Source of the DNA: PFJX01 sp031426735
GTDB taxonomy: Bacteria > Pseudomonadota > Gammaproteobacteria > Burkholderiales > Thiobacillaceae
DNA: 22,015 bases
Reading direction: 5' to 3'
Assembly: GCA_031426735.1 (NCBI GenBank)
Contig: JASJPK010000075.1
Span: 1 to 22,015 of the forward strand
Shown here: positions 1-7,913 of the stretch, piece after piece
How positions within the stretch are numbered: position 1 is the stretch's first letter
How the letters are laid out: every line of letters starts with the position of its first letter
Position numbers and translations under genes: made by a program
The notes under the pieces: generated by a model
Seen by the model: only the letters and a program-made list of their open reading frames with translations
Database searches by the model: none
Told to the model about the DNA's origin: nothing

Positions 1-31
1 TCGACGACGGTCGCGCTTGGGTGGAAAGGGG
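1..31. repeat. Partial second copy of the 3' part of the small gene at 152-436
   Basis: The first 31 bases match 186-216 with one substitution (G19 versus T204). The 186-216 copy lies inside the small minus-strand gene and encodes PPFHQSATVVE. Read in the equivalent frame, the copy at 1-31 gives PFHPSATVV. The repeat is cut off by the window edge, so its full length is unknown. The sequence also resembles a diverged REP arm (TCGCGC...AAGG..CGCTC.TACG), so shared REP ancestry is an alternative to gene-tail duplication. Confidence 0.75.
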
Positions 32-76
32 CGCTCTACGCCGCCAAGACGGGCGGCCGCGACCAGGTCACCGATG

Positions 77-140
77 CAATCGCGCCTTGGAAGGCGCTCC
101 TACGGGGCGGGTGGTAGGAGTGCCTTCCAAGGCGCGATTG
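77..140. repeat. REP-like palindrome, copy A
   Basis: Two 27-base arms (77-103 and 114-140) form an inverted repeat with one mismatch around a 10-base spacer. The arm carries the core CGCGCCTTGGAAGGCGCTCC. The same family recurs at 12050-12111 and 21963-22015. It begins 11 bases past the stop codon of the small minus-strand gene, so the RNA hairpin could protect or end that transcript. There is no clear U-tract. Confidence 0.85.
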
Positions 141-151
141 TTCTAGGCATG

Positions 152-436
152 TCACCAGACCAGCCGGATGCCGTTGCTGCCATTTTCGACGACGGTCGCG
201 CTTTGGTGGAAAGGGGGGTGCTGCGGGATCTGCTGCTTGAAGCCGTTGATTTCCAGATGTGTCCCCACCGGGAAGGAAATGGCGCCATACCCCACCACCA
301 TGCTGCGTCCCTCGAAGTGTTTCACCCGGTAAAGGCCGTAGTTGCGTCCGCCTATCGTGATGGACACGATGCTCAGCCCGGATGCTTCCGAATGAATCTG
401 CGCCGTGCGGGGCGATTTCGTCTCCATACTTTGCAT
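152..436 (-). CDS. Small protein of unknown function, possibly PilZ-like
   Basis: A 94-residue soluble protein with no signal peptide or membrane segment. The ATG at 436 is chosen because an AAGGAG Shine-Dalgarno (446-451) sits nine bases upstream; the frame opens further back to 517 but lacks that support. I do not recognise the family with certainty. The segments SITIGG (near residues 25-30), FPVGTHLEING (55-65) and the ending NGIRLVW are reminiscent of PilZ beta strands and the (D/N)xSxxG motif. The usual N-terminal RxxxR is not evident. The gene lies 129 bases downstream of a GGDEF-EAL gene on the same strand, so a c-di-GMP-related role is plausible but inferred. Part of its 3' end is repeated at 1-31. 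Confidence 0.6.
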   Translation of the reverse strand: MQSMETKSPRTAQIHSEASGLSIVSITIGGRNYGLYRVKHFEGRSMVVGYGAISFPVGTHLEINGFKQQIPQHPPFHQSATVVENGSNGIRLVW

Positions 437-445
437 GACGACTTT

Positions 446-451
446 CTCCTT
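446..451 (-). promoter_or_regulatory. Shine-Dalgarno deciding the start of the small gene at 436
   Basis: AAGGAG on the minus strand, nine bases before ATG 436. It selects this start over the longer open frame that begins at 517. Confidence 0.7.
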
Positions 452-565
452 GTGTCTCGCGCCGAATCCCTTGCTAGGGCATTTTTGGACACTAGGTGGA
501 ATGCAGCGGTCGGACAATCGGCGAGATCTTTAGTCGATCTGCGCAATCTCCAGGAGAGGCGGTTG

Positions 566-3500
566 CTAACGCAGGTTGGTTTTGATCAATTCCTGCAACA
601 GGGCCAGCACCCGATCGCGCAGGTTGTGAAGTTCGCCTAGCCGCGCCTGAGCCTTCGCGTTGTCTTGGTGGGCGTGCAGTTCGACCAGTTCCCGCGCCAG
701 TTGGTAGACCTGCCGATGCAGCGTTTCGATGCTCTGGAAGGTCGGCAGGTCGCCATAGCGCGCTTGCCCCTCGCCTTCCAGCCAGCAGCCGAAGCGGCAA
801 CGCTGGTAGTCCAGCGAGGGGGGCGCCGTGCTGCCACCTTTCATATAGATCTCGATGGCACGCACCCAGGCGCGGTGTTCGACGCTGGCAAACAACAGCG
901 GCAGATCGATACGGCTGATCGGTGCCTGCGCGCGCCAGCGCGGATCGGTCTGCCAGGCGGCGGCCCAGGCGGGAAGCTGCGCCGCCGGCATCGGCCGCGC
1001 GATGCCGTAGCCCTGGGCGAGTTCGCAGCCGAGTTGCAGCAACATTTCGCCCTGTTCCACGTTTTCCACGCCCTCGGCGATGGCCTGGCGGCCGAATGCC
1101 GTGGCCAGGCCCAGCACGCCCTCCAGAATGGCCAGGTCGTCCGGGTCGTCCAGCATGTCGCTGACGAAGCTGCGGTCGATCTTGAGCTGGGCGGCCGGCA
1201 GGCGTTTCAGGTAGGTGAGCGAGGAGTAGCCGGTGCCGAAATCGTCGAGGGCAAATCGCACGCCCATCTCGCCGCAGGTGTGCATGACCCGGGAGACATG
1301 CTCCATATCGGTCAGCGCACTGCTCTCCAGCACTTCCAGTACCAGATCGACCGGGTCGATATCGGCATGGCGCGCCAGCAGGGCGCGCAGACGTTCGGTG
1401 AAATCGCCTTGCTGCAACTGGTTGGCGCCGACGTTGACGCTCAACGGCAGGTTCAGGCCGCCGGCGCGCCAGGTTTTCATCTGGGCCAGGGCGGTGTCGA
1501 TGACCCATTCGCCTACTTCGACGGCGAGCGGATGATCCTCGATCACCGGCAGGAAGCGGTCCGGCGGCAACAGGCCCAGTTGCGGGTGTTGCCAGCGGAT
1601 CAGCGCTTCGGCGCCGACGATCTGGCCGCTGCGCATGTTCACCTTGGGCTGGTAATACAGCACGAATTCGCGCTCGCTCAGCGCACTGCGGATGCGCTCC
1701 AGGTTCTCGTGGTGGCCGCGCACGCTGCGGTCATGTTCGGCGTCGAAGATGTGGTAGCGGTTCTTGCCGGCCAGTTTGGCCTGATACATGGCCTGATCGG
1801 CCTGGCGCAGCAGTTTGTCGGCATCCGCCGCTTCCGCCTGCGGGTAAAACGTCACGCCGAGACTGGCCGAGACCTGCAGCAGGCTGTCGCCGACACGCAC
1901 CGGTTGGGCGGCGGCGGCAAGCAAGCGGGTCAGCATTGGTACGCTGGCTTCGACGTCGGCCAGATCGCTCGACACCGCGACAAACTCGTCGCCGCCCAGG
2001 CGTGCGATGGTGTCGCCTTCGCGCAGCGCCAGCTTCATGCGGGCGGCGAGGGCGATCAGCAACTGGTCGCCGGCCTCATGGCCGTAGCTGTCGTTGATCT
2101 CCTTGAAACCGTCCAGGTCGAGATAGATCACCGCCAGGCGTTGCCCGCGCCGTTCGGCCTGCACCATGGCCTGATGCAGGCGGTCGGCAAGCAGGACGCG
2201 GTTGGGCAGGTTGGTCAGCGCATCGAAGTGGGCGATGCGTTCGAGTTCCTGCTGGTGGCGTTTGATGTGCGAGATGTCGGCAAAGACGCCGACGTAGTGC
2301 TGAATTTTGCCGTGCGCATCGCTCACCGCCGAGATGGTCAGCAGTTCCGGATAGATCTCGCCATTCTTGCGCCGGTTCCACACTTCACCTTGCCAGAATC
2401 CCGCCTGCTTCAGATTGGCCCACATGCCGGCATAGACTTCGCTGTCCTGGCGGCCGGAATTGAGCAGGTTCGGATTCTGGCCGAGCACCTCGGCGCGGCT
2501 ATAGCCGGTGATGCGCGTGAAGGCGGCATTGACATCGACGATGCGGTTGTCGGCATCGGACAGCAGGATGCCCTCGTGGCTGTGCTGGAACACGCTGGCG
2601 GCCAGGCGCAGTTGCACCTCGGCCTGTTTGCGCGCACTGATGTCGCGCACGATGGAAATGATCGCGGTCTGCGCATTCAGCGTGAAGGCGTGGGCATGGA
2701 TCTCGACCGGGATGCATTGTCCCGTCTTGCCGATGTGCAGTTGCTCGAAGGTGACGTATTCGCCGGTAATCAATCCTTGTATGTGCGGGCCGATATCGAT
2801 GCCGCTATCGGGCGCGTCCAGTTCCAGCGGCGACATGCTCAACAATTCCTCGCGGGAGTAGCCGGTATAGGCCGAGGCCTGCCGGTTGCACTCGATGAAG
2901 GTGCCCGGCATGCCGTCCGGCCGCAGGCCGTGTACGTAAACCGCGTCGCCGATCGACTCGAACAGGGACTGGAAGCGGGCCTGGCTGTCGCGCAAGGCCG
3001 CCTCGGCCCGTTTGCGGTCGCTCACGTCGTGGATGATGGAGTGCAGGAAGAACTTGCCGCCGATGCTGATCGGACCGCTGTACACCTCGACATCGCGCAG
3101 TTCGCCCGAGGCCAGGCGGTGGCGGAAGTTGAAGTAGAGCCGCTGTTCCAGTCTGGCCTGCTCCATTTCGGCCTGGATGCGGTCCGCCGGCAGGATGTTG
3201 AGATCGGCAATGTGTAGCTGCAACAGTTCTGCCCGCGGGTAGCCGTAGAACGCGCAGGCCGCCTCGTTGGTGTCGACGATGCTGCCGTCCGTTGGGTCGA
3301 CGATCAGTTTGATCGCGGTGTTGACCTCGAACGCCTGGCGGTAGCGCTCCTGGCTTTCCGCCAGGTCGCGGGTGCGCGCCGTCACCAGGTATTCGAGATG
3401 CGCCTGGATCTCTTCGTAAGCCAGCAACGCCTGGCGCAGCGTGCGCGAGAGCATGCCGATTTCGTCGCCCGTGCTGTCTTCCTCGGCGCGGAACGGCTTC

Positions 3501-4408
3501 CCCTCCGCCACTTCGCTACAGGCCAGGGCGAGCCGGTTGAGGCGGCCGGTGAGGCTGGCGGCGACCCGGCCGGCGCCGTACCAGGCCAGCGCGGCGAAGG
3601 CCAGGCCGGCCGCCAGGTAGACGGCCAGGCGCAGCAGGCCGGGCCGCAGCCATTGGTTGTTGCTGGAATACAACTCCAGTTGCAGCCCCGGATCACCCTG
3701 GGCACCGGGCAGCGGCAACGCGAAACGGACCGGGAATGTGCGTTCGCTGGCCTGTTCCCGGGTCTGGGCGAGGACCGTGTCGCCGCGGAACAAGGTTACG
3801 CCGTGGTCGTTATCCAGACCGATCACATTGGCGCGGAACAGGGCCTCCAGGTCGTAGGCCGCCACCAGCACGCCGATCGTATCCTGGGTGTAGGGAAACA
3901 ACACCGGATAAGCCGCCAGCAGGATCGGCGATGCCGTGCCGATGACCGTCCGCGGGCGCTTGTCGCGCAGCACTGCGCCGACGATGTCGCTCAATTGCGG
4001 GTTCGCCAGGCCGGCCTGCAGTTGTCCAGCTACCGGGCGGCCACGGTAATCCAGCAGCAACACGTCCTTGTCCGTGCTATCCGCATTGCGGCTGGCCAGG
4101 AACGGCTTGAGATAGATTTCCCGTTCGGCGGAATCGGTCAGCGCGTTCCAGACCATGGGGTTGCGGCTGAGCTGTTCCAGGTTGCCGAGGCGGTTGCGCA
4201 GGCTGCCGGCCATGCGCTCGCCGATGATGCGCATTGTGTTGGTGTTATTTCGCGTCTGTTCGCGGGGAATCTCCCACAGCGACAACGCCAGCGAGGCGGC
4301 GCCGATCACCAGCAGCACCAGCATGGTGAGGGTGAACGCGGCGCGGCGGATGCGCGCCGCGAGCGAGCGATGCTTGCTCAGGACGGGCTTTTGTCGCGTT
4401 TCGGCCAT
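566..4408 (-). CDS. Membrane PAS-GGDEF-EAL cyclic-di-GMP enzyme with C-terminal CZB domain
   Basis: A 1280-residue inner-membrane protein. In order: TM helix (about 24-46), periplasmic sensor (50-255), TM helix (258-280), HAMP (284-335), three PAS domains (about 355-465, 478-590, 602-715), GGDEF domain (725-890), EAL domain (900-1150) and CZB domain (1175-1270). GGDEF is intact (805-809), with an inhibitory RxxD site at 796-799. EAL (934-936), DDFGTG (1055-1060), K1076 and AEGVE also look catalytically complete, so both c-di-GMP synthesis and hydrolysis are possible. The CZB part has HxxW (H1178), CRFGCW (C1204) and H1231, but the usual last zinc-ligand His is Y1235. The start could instead be TTG 4429, overlapping the upstream stop as TTGA; neither start has a good Shine-Dalgarno. 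The upstream binding-protein gene probably encodes its periplasmic partner. Confidence 0.93.
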   Translation of the reverse strand: MAETRQKPVLSKHRSLAARIRRAAFTLTMLVLLVIGAASLALSLWEIPREQTRNNTNTMRIIGERMAGSLRNRLGNLEQLSRNPMVWNALTDSAEREIYLKPFLASRNADSTDKDVLLLDYRGRPVAGQLQAGLANPQLSDIVGAVLRDKRPRTVIGTASPILLAAYPVLFPYTQDTIGVLVAAYDLEALFRANVIGLDNDHGVTLFRGDTVLAQTREQASERTFPVRFALPLPGAQGDPGLQLELYSSNNQWLRPGLLRLAVYLAAGLAFAALAWYGAGRVAASLTGRLNRLALACSEVAEGKPFRAEEDSTGDEIGMLSRTLRQALLAYEEIQAHLEYLVTARTRDLAESQERYRQAFEVNTAIKLIVDPTDGSIVDTNEAACAFYGYPRAELLQLHIADLNILPADRIQAEMEQARLEQRLYFNFRHRLASGELRDVEVYSGPISIGGKFFLHSIIHDVSDRKRAEAALRDSQARFQSLFESIGDAVYVHGLRPDGMPGTFIECNRQASAYTGYSREELLSMSPLELDAPDSGIDIGPHIQGLITGEYVTFEQLHIGKTGQCIPVEIHAHAFTLNAQTAIISIVRDISARKQAEVQLRLAASVFQHSHEGILLSDADNRIVDVNAAFTRITGYSRAEVLGQNPNLLNSGRQDSEVYAGMWANLKQAGFWQGEVWNRRKNGEIYPELLTISAVSDAHGKIQHYVGVFADISHIKRHQQELERIAHFDALTNLPNRVLLADRLHQAMVQAERRGQRLAVIYLDLDGFKEINDSYGHEAGDQLLIALAARMKLALREGDTIARLGGDEFVAVSSDLADVEASVPMLTRLLAAAAQPVRVGDSLLQVSASLGVTFYPQAEAADADKLLRQADQAMYQAKLAGKNRYHIFDAEHDRSVRGHHENLERIRSALSEREFVLYYQPKVNMRSGQIVGAEALIRWQHPQLGLLPPDRFLPVIEDHPLAVEVGEWVIDTALAQMKTWRAGGLNLPLSVNVGANQLQQGDFTERLRALLARHADIDPVDLVLEVLESSALTDMEHVSRVMHTCGEMGVRFALDDFGTGYSSLTYLKRLPAAQLKIDRSFVSDMLDDPDDLAILEGVLGLATAFGRQAIAEGVENVEQGEMLLQLGCELAQGYGIARPMPAAQLPAWAAAWQTDPRWRAQAPISRIDLPLLFASVEHRAWVRAIEIYMKGGSTAPPSLDYQRCRFGCWLEGEGQARYGDLPTFQSIETLHRQVYQLARELVELHAHQDNAKAQARLGELHNLRDRVLALLQELIKTNLR

Positions 4409-4425
4409 GGCAGGTGCGAACACGC

Positions 4426-5646
4426 TCAATGGGCGAGGGGAAGCGCGATCGGAATCAGTTTGTCGTCCGTGGTATAGCGGGCGAAAAAGATGTTGGCCGC
4501 CGACAGCGCGTCATGGCGCGCCGGGCTGAATGGCCTGGCGTATTGCTGCACCAGGCCATCGTAGGGCCCCAGTCGTTCCAGCGCCGAACGGATCTTGGCC
4601 CGGTCGGTGGAACCGGCGCGGTCGATGGCGCGCGCCAGCAGATGGGTCAGGTCGTAGGCGTGCGCCAGGCCGACCGGGCTTTTCACTCGATCCGCCGCGT
4701 CGATGCCATACAGCCGCTTGGCTGCGGCCAGCACGCGCTTTGCCGTGGCTGTCTTGCGGCCGACGAAACTGAAGGTCTGGATCACCGCCAGGTCGACCTG
4801 ATCCAGGGCATTGCCGCTCAACGCGGCGAATTCGCCGCCTGTGATGCCCCAATGGCTGACGATGGGCAGGCGTTGCGCGGTGGGCAGGGCGGCCAGTTGC
4901 TTGACCAGAATGGCACCTTCGGTCTCGTTGGCGACCAGCACGATGGCCTGCGCGCCGGCTGTGCGCAGTTCCTGGTACGGCGCGATCAGGCTGGCATCGC
5001 CCCAGTTGTACCAGCGTTCCGCGACCAGCTTGACGCCTTGCGCCGATGCGGCCTTTTCCAGCGCGGCGCGATTGCTGCGGCCCCACGCCGTATTGGGCAG
5101 TAGCAGGCCGACGCGTTCAGCCTGGTAGGCCCGGCGGGCGAATTGCAGGAAGGCCGGCGCGGCCCAGGCATCTTTCAGCGACAGGCGGAAGGTGTAGCTG
5201 GGGCGGTGGGGGTGATCGGTAATCGGGTCCGCCGAGCCCCACGGGTCGAGCAGCGGTATGCCCAGTTCCTGTGCGACCGGCACGCTCTCGATGTAGACCG
5301 GGCTGAACTTGCCGCCGAACACCGCGACCAGATCGGGGATGGCGGCCAGTTCGCGCAGGTTGTCCTTGCCGATCAAGGCGATGGAACGGTTGTCGCGCGT
5401 CACCAGTTCCAGCGGGCGGCCGCCGAGCACGCCGCCGGCCTGGTTGATCTCTTCGATGGCGATGCGGATACCCTGCTCGATGGCCTGGGCGGAGGTGCTG
5501 GTCTTGTGGCCGAATTCCGCGTCGAGGCCGATCTTGACCGGCGAGCGGGTTGGGTTCGCGGCCAGTGCCAGGCCGGATAAAAGGAATGCGGCAAAGAGGA
5601 CGACGCCGACGCGCATGGCTGCGGGCAGCCTTTTGTATGACGACAT
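4426..5646 (-). CDS. LivK-type ABC transporter substrate-binding protein (type 1 periplasmic fold)
   Basis: A 406-residue exported protein. The start MSSYKRLPAAMRVGVVLFAAFLL gives a typical signal peptide, likely cleaved near ALA-A (residues 27-30). The frame extends upstream to TTG 5673, but ATG 5646 gives the better export signal. The mature part reads VKIGLDAEFG...AIEQGIRIAIEEINQAGGVLGGRPLELVTRDN, the hallmark opening of branched-chain amino-acid or amide-binding receptors of the Leu/Ile/Val family. The ligand cannot be told. No permease or ATPase gene lies nearby. Its stop overlaps or nearly meets the start of the GGDEF-EAL gene, so it more likely presents a ligand to that sensor than feeds a transporter; this is an inference. 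Confidence 0.9.
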   Translation of the reverse strand: MSSYKRLPAAMRVGVVLFAAFLLSGLALAANPTRSPVKIGLDAEFGHKTSTSAQAIEQGIRIAIEEINQAGGVLGGRPLELVTRDNRSIALIGKDNLRELAAIPDLVAVFGGKFSPVYIESVPVAQELGIPLLDPWGSADPITDHPHRPSYTFRLSLKDAWAAPAFLQFARRAYQAERVGLLLPNTAWGRSNRAALEKAASAQGVKLVAERWYNWGDASLIAPYQELRTAGAQAIVLVANETEGAILVKQLAALPTAQRLPIVSHWGITGGEFAALSGNALDQVDLAVIQTFSFVGRKTATAKRVLAAAKRLYGIDAADRVKSPVGLAHAYDLTHLLARAIDRAGSTDRAKIRSALERLGPYDGLVQQYARPFSPARHDALSAANIFFARYTTDDKLIPIALPLAH

Positions 5647-5694
5647 GGAAGAGCCCGTGGTTGCCTGGAACAACCGGCATGCTGGAACGGGCGG

Positions 5695-5700
5695 ATTATA
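5695..5700 (-). promoter_or_regulatory. Possible sigma-70 -10 box for the binding-protein operon
   Basis: TATAAT on the minus strand, 48 bases before ATG 5646, in an AT-rich patch unlike the surrounding DNA. No convincing TTGACA-like -35 lies 16-18 bases upstream, so the assignment rests on the -10 alone. Confidence 0.4.
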
Positions 5701-5715
5701 TCGAAAGTAATATTT

Positions 5716-5736
5716 ACTTGCCGCCTTGCGGCAAGT
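5716..5736 (-). terminator. Hairpin after msrA, terminator-like
   Basis: A perfect 9-base stem (ACTTGCCGC / GCGGCAAGT) with a 3-base loop, 13 bases beyond the msrA stop. It is followed on the minus strand by an AT-rich run (AAATATTACTTT) rather than a clean U-tract, so termination is likely but not certain. Confidence 0.5.
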
Positions 5737-5749
5737 GTCTCGCGTGCGC

Positions 5750-6292
5750 TCAGGCGCCGGGTTTCAGGCGTTGGGCGAATTTAGCCCGGAACTTCGCCAG
5801 CTTCGGCTGCACGACGAAGACGCAGTAGGGCTGGTTCGGGTTCTGCTCGTAATAGCGTTGGTGGTAATCCTCGGCGGGCCAGAACACGCCGGCTGCGACG
5901 ATCTCGGTGACGATGGGGCGGTCGAAGGCTCGCTCTGCAGTCAGTTGCGCGACGAGTTCCTCTGCCGTCGCCCGCTGCATCGCGTCGTGCCAGAAAATGG
6001 CCGAGCGATATTGCGTGCCCATGTCGTTGCCCTGGCGGTTCAGCGTGGTGGGGTCGTGCAGCGTGAAGAAGATTTCCAGCAGTTCGCGATAACCGATCCG
6101 GTCCGCGTCGAACTGGATCTGCACGACTTCGGCGTGGCCGCTGTCGCCGTTGCAGATCTGCTGGTAAGTCGGGTTCTTGCCGGCGCCGCCCATGTAGCCG
6201 GAGACGGCTTCCTGTACCCCGTCAAGACGGTTGTAGGCCGTTTCCAGGCACCAGAAGCAACCGCCGGCGAGCGTGGCAATCTGATTGTTCAT
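5750..6292 (-). CDS. msrA: Peptide-methionine (S)-S-oxide reductase
   Basis: A 180-residue cytoplasmic enzyme that reduces the S epimer of methionine sulfoxide in proteins, repairing oxidative damage. The catalytic GCFWC motif is at 11-15 (Cys12 nucleophile), followed by GYMGG, the HAEVVQIQFD strand, FFTLHDPTTLNRQGNDMGTQYRS and YHQRYY, all typical of MsrA. Length matches the single-domain family, with no MsrB fusion. The start ATG 6292 has a very strong Shine-Dalgarno AAGGAGG (6297-6303), though only four bases away. The gene is monocistronic and divergent from the HD-GYP gene at 6388. Confidence 0.97.
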   Translation of the reverse strand: MNNQIATLAGGCFWCLETAYNRLDGVQEAVSGYMGGAGKNPTYQQICNGDSGHAEVVQIQFDADRIGYRELLEIFFTLHDPTTLNRQGNDMGTQYRSAIFWHDAMQRATAEELVAQLTAERAFDRPIVTEIVAAGVFWPAEDYHQRYYEQNPNQPYCVFVVQPKLAKFRAKFAQRLKPGA

Positions 6293-6296
6293 AAGG

Positions 6297-6303
6297 CCTC
6301 CTT
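6297..6303 (-). promoter_or_regulatory. Strong Shine-Dalgarno of msrA
   Basis: AAGGAGG on the minus strand, four bases before ATG 6292. The match is full-length but the spacing is short. Confidence 0.7.
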
Positions 6304-6333
6304 GGTTTGTAGCGTTCGAGTCTCGGCTTGGCT

Positions 6334-6360
6334 TCAGGTTCTCGCGCCAATTGCCGATAG
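6334..6360 (+). promoter_or_regulatory. Possible diverged sigma-28 (FliA) promoter for the orphan HD-GYP gene
   Basis: GCCGATAG (6353-6360) matches 7 of 8 bases of the sigma-28 -10 consensus GCCGATAA. With the correct 11-base spacing, TCAGGTTC (6334-6341) matches 5 of 8 bases of TAAAGTTT. It lies 28 bases before ATG 6388. The match is weaker than at 12217-12243 and could be chance, but the downstream gene encodes a plausible motility-linked c-di-GMP phosphodiesterase. Confidence 0.4.
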
Positions 6361-6387
6361 GAGAAGAATCCTTGTTGATGGTTTCCG

Positions 6388-7689
6388 ATGTTGCTTATGA
6401 ATCCCGGCGAAAAACGTATTGCGATCGATCAGGTCAGGGTGGGGTTGTTCATCCGCCTGGATGCCTGGATGGATCATCCGTTTTTATTCAGCAGTTTCAA
6501 GATACGCAACGAGAAACAGCTCATTGCATTGCGTTCCCTCGGCTTGCGCGAGGTGTTCTATATGCCGGAAAAAAGCGATGTGGCGCCGTTGCCGCCGCCC
6601 AAGGTGGATGCCCCCGTTGCGCCGACGCCGGAGATCGATCCCGAAGTGGCGGCGATGATGCAGGCCATGTGGCAGGAAAAGCGCGAACGGCGCGAGAAGA
6701 TTACGCAGCAGCGCGAGGCCTATGGGCGTTGCGAAAAGCAGTTCGTCGGCGGCATCGCGACCGTGAAAAGCCTCTTGCGCAACCTGTTCGCACGGCCGGA
6801 AGAGGCCATCGCGCAGGCGCAGACGCTGATCGTGGAAATGGTCGACTCGCTGCTGGCCGAGAAAGATGTCCTGCTGCATCTGATGAATGCCAAGAACGGC
6901 GACGAAGGCGCCTATTACCACGCGCTCAACGTCACCATGCTGGCCTTGATGCTGGGCCGCGAGGCCGGTCTGAAGTCCGGCGAGATGTGCGCCTTGGGCT
7001 TGGGTTGCCTGTTGCACGACATGGGCAAGGAAAGGGTGCCGAGCCAGATTTTGCTGAAGAAAACGGCGTGGACCAGCGCCGAACGCAATTTCTACCGGCA
7101 GCATGTGGTGTACGGCGTGGAGTTGGCGGAAAAACTGCCCAACCTGCCGACCGGCGCGATGGAAGTGATCGCGCTGCACCATGAAATGCTCGACGGCAGC
7201 GGCTTTCCCGGTGCTTTCGGCGCCGGCCGCATCGGCAAGCTGGCGCGCATCGCGGCTATCGCGAACGCGTTCGACAACGCCTGCAATCGGGTCAATCCGG
7301 CCGAATCGATGACGCCGGCGCAGGCCTTGTCGGTCATGTTCAAGCGGGATCGCGACAAGTACGACGCCGAGTTGATGCAACTTTTCGTGCGCTGCCTCGG
7401 GGTTTATCCGCCCGGCAGCATCGTGCGCCTGAACAACCAGGCGATTGCGCTGGTGGTGAGTGTGAACCCGGGCAAGTTGCTGCATCCAACGCTGTTGTTG
7501 TACGACCCCGCCGTGCCGAAGGAAGAGGCGTTGCTGCTGAATCTGATCGACGAACCGGAATTGTCGGTGGCCGCCACGCTGCGCCCGTCCGAATTGCCCA
7601 AGCCGATATTCGATTACCTGAGTCCGCGCAGCCGAATCAGCTATTTCAGCGAGTCGGTGGCGGCGCCGGGGCGAAAGACGGGCGCGTAA
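6388..7689 (+). CDS. DUF3391-containing HD-GYP domain protein (probable c-di-GMP phosphodiesterase)
   Basis: A 433-residue cytoplasmic protein. The N-terminal part (residues 10-60: VRVGLFIRLDAWMDHPFLFSSFKI) is DUF3391, commonly fused to HD-GYP domains. A charged linker (80-115) leads to the HD-GYP domain (about 145-340). Expected metal-ligand positions are present: H178, H210-D211 (LLHDMGKERVP), H239, H264-H265 and D269. The signature reads HHEMLDGSGFP, so Tyr of GYP is Phe. A C-terminal region (340-420) follows. The ATG at 6388 is favoured because an in-frame TGA at 6376 blocks longer starts; ATG 6397 is the alternative, and neither has a clear Shine-Dalgarno. The tail SESVAAPGRKTGA is echoed by a second tail at 7914-7959. 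Confidence 0.92.
   Translation: MLLMNPGEKRIAIDQVRVGLFIRLDAWMDHPFLFSSFKIRNEKQLIALRSLGLREVFYMPEKSDVAPLPPPKVDAPVAPTPEIDPEVAAMMQAMWQEKRERREKITQQREAYGRCEKQFVGGIATVKSLLRNLFARPEEAIAQAQTLIVEMVDSLLAEKDVLLHLMNAKNGDEGAYYHALNVTMLALMLGREAGLKSGEMCALGLGCLLHDMGKERVPSQILLKKTAWTSAERNFYRQHVVYGVELAEKLPNLPTGAMEVIALHHEMLDGSGFPGAFGAGRIGKLARIAAIANAFDNACNRVNPAESMTPAQALSVMFKRDRDKYDAELMQLFVRCLGVYPPGSIVRLNNQAIALVVSVNPGKLLHPTLLLYDPAVPKEEALLLNLIDEPELSVAATLRPSELPKPIFDYLSPRSRISYFSESVAAPGRKTGA
7641..7661 (+). repeat. Direct repeat, copy 1 (tail of the HD-GYP gene)
   Basis: This 21-base stretch encoding YFSESV recurs at 7914-7934 with one mismatch. The two copies are 273 bases apart and bracket a palindrome-rich stretch. Confidence 0.85.
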
Positions 7690-7716
7690 GTGCGCAACCC
7701 GCGCAGACGCAGATTG

Positions 7717-7907
7717 TAGGATGGGCCAAGCGTAGCGGGCCCATCAATGCAGCGAAGGTGATGGGCCCGCTGCACCAGTTCTGATGTAACTACTAAGCGA
7801 CGACTAAGCCGCCAAAAGACGGCGGCCAAGTCGCTGCTTATCGGCACGCCGGATGCCTAAGCGGCAAAACCCGCCGCCAAGGCCTCCGCTGCGCTTGGCC
7901 CATCCTA
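7717..7907. repeat. Palindrome-rich intergenic block between HD-GYP and globin genes
   Basis: The 294-base gap contains nested inverted repeats. TAGGATGGGCCAAGCG (7717-7732) pairs with its exact complement at 7892-7907, and the arms extend to 22 bases with one mismatch. Inside, AGCGGGCCCATC (7734-7745) pairs with GATGGGCCCGCT (7760-7771). GCCGCC (7808-7813) pairs with GGCGGC (7821-7826), with CGAC/GTCG flanks. No coding potential is convincing. It looks like a cluster of REP-type elements of a different family from copies A-C. Confidence 0.75.
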
Positions 7908-7913
7908 CTGTCA

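Noticed and set aside
468..485. CCCT-TGCT-AGGG hairpin followed by a short T-run
   Set aside because: The stem has only four bases and it faces the plus strand, where no gene ends nearby.
17..640. Plus-strand open frame covering the small minus-strand gene
   Set aside because: It runs through REP copy A and antisense to a gene with a proper Shine-Dalgarno; no family resemblance.
665..3217. Long plus-strand open frame (850 codons) opposite the GGDEF-EAL gene
   Set aside because: It is antisense to a gene with clear PAS, GGDEF and EAL motifs. The translation is Gln/Ala/Arg/Gly-rich with no recognisable domain, as expected from the mirror of high-GC codons.
7838..7845. GCCGATAA on the minus strand, resembling a sigma-28 -10 box
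   Set aside because: No TAAA-like -35 at the right distance, it lies in a palindrome block, and it would transcribe antisense into the HD-GYP gene.
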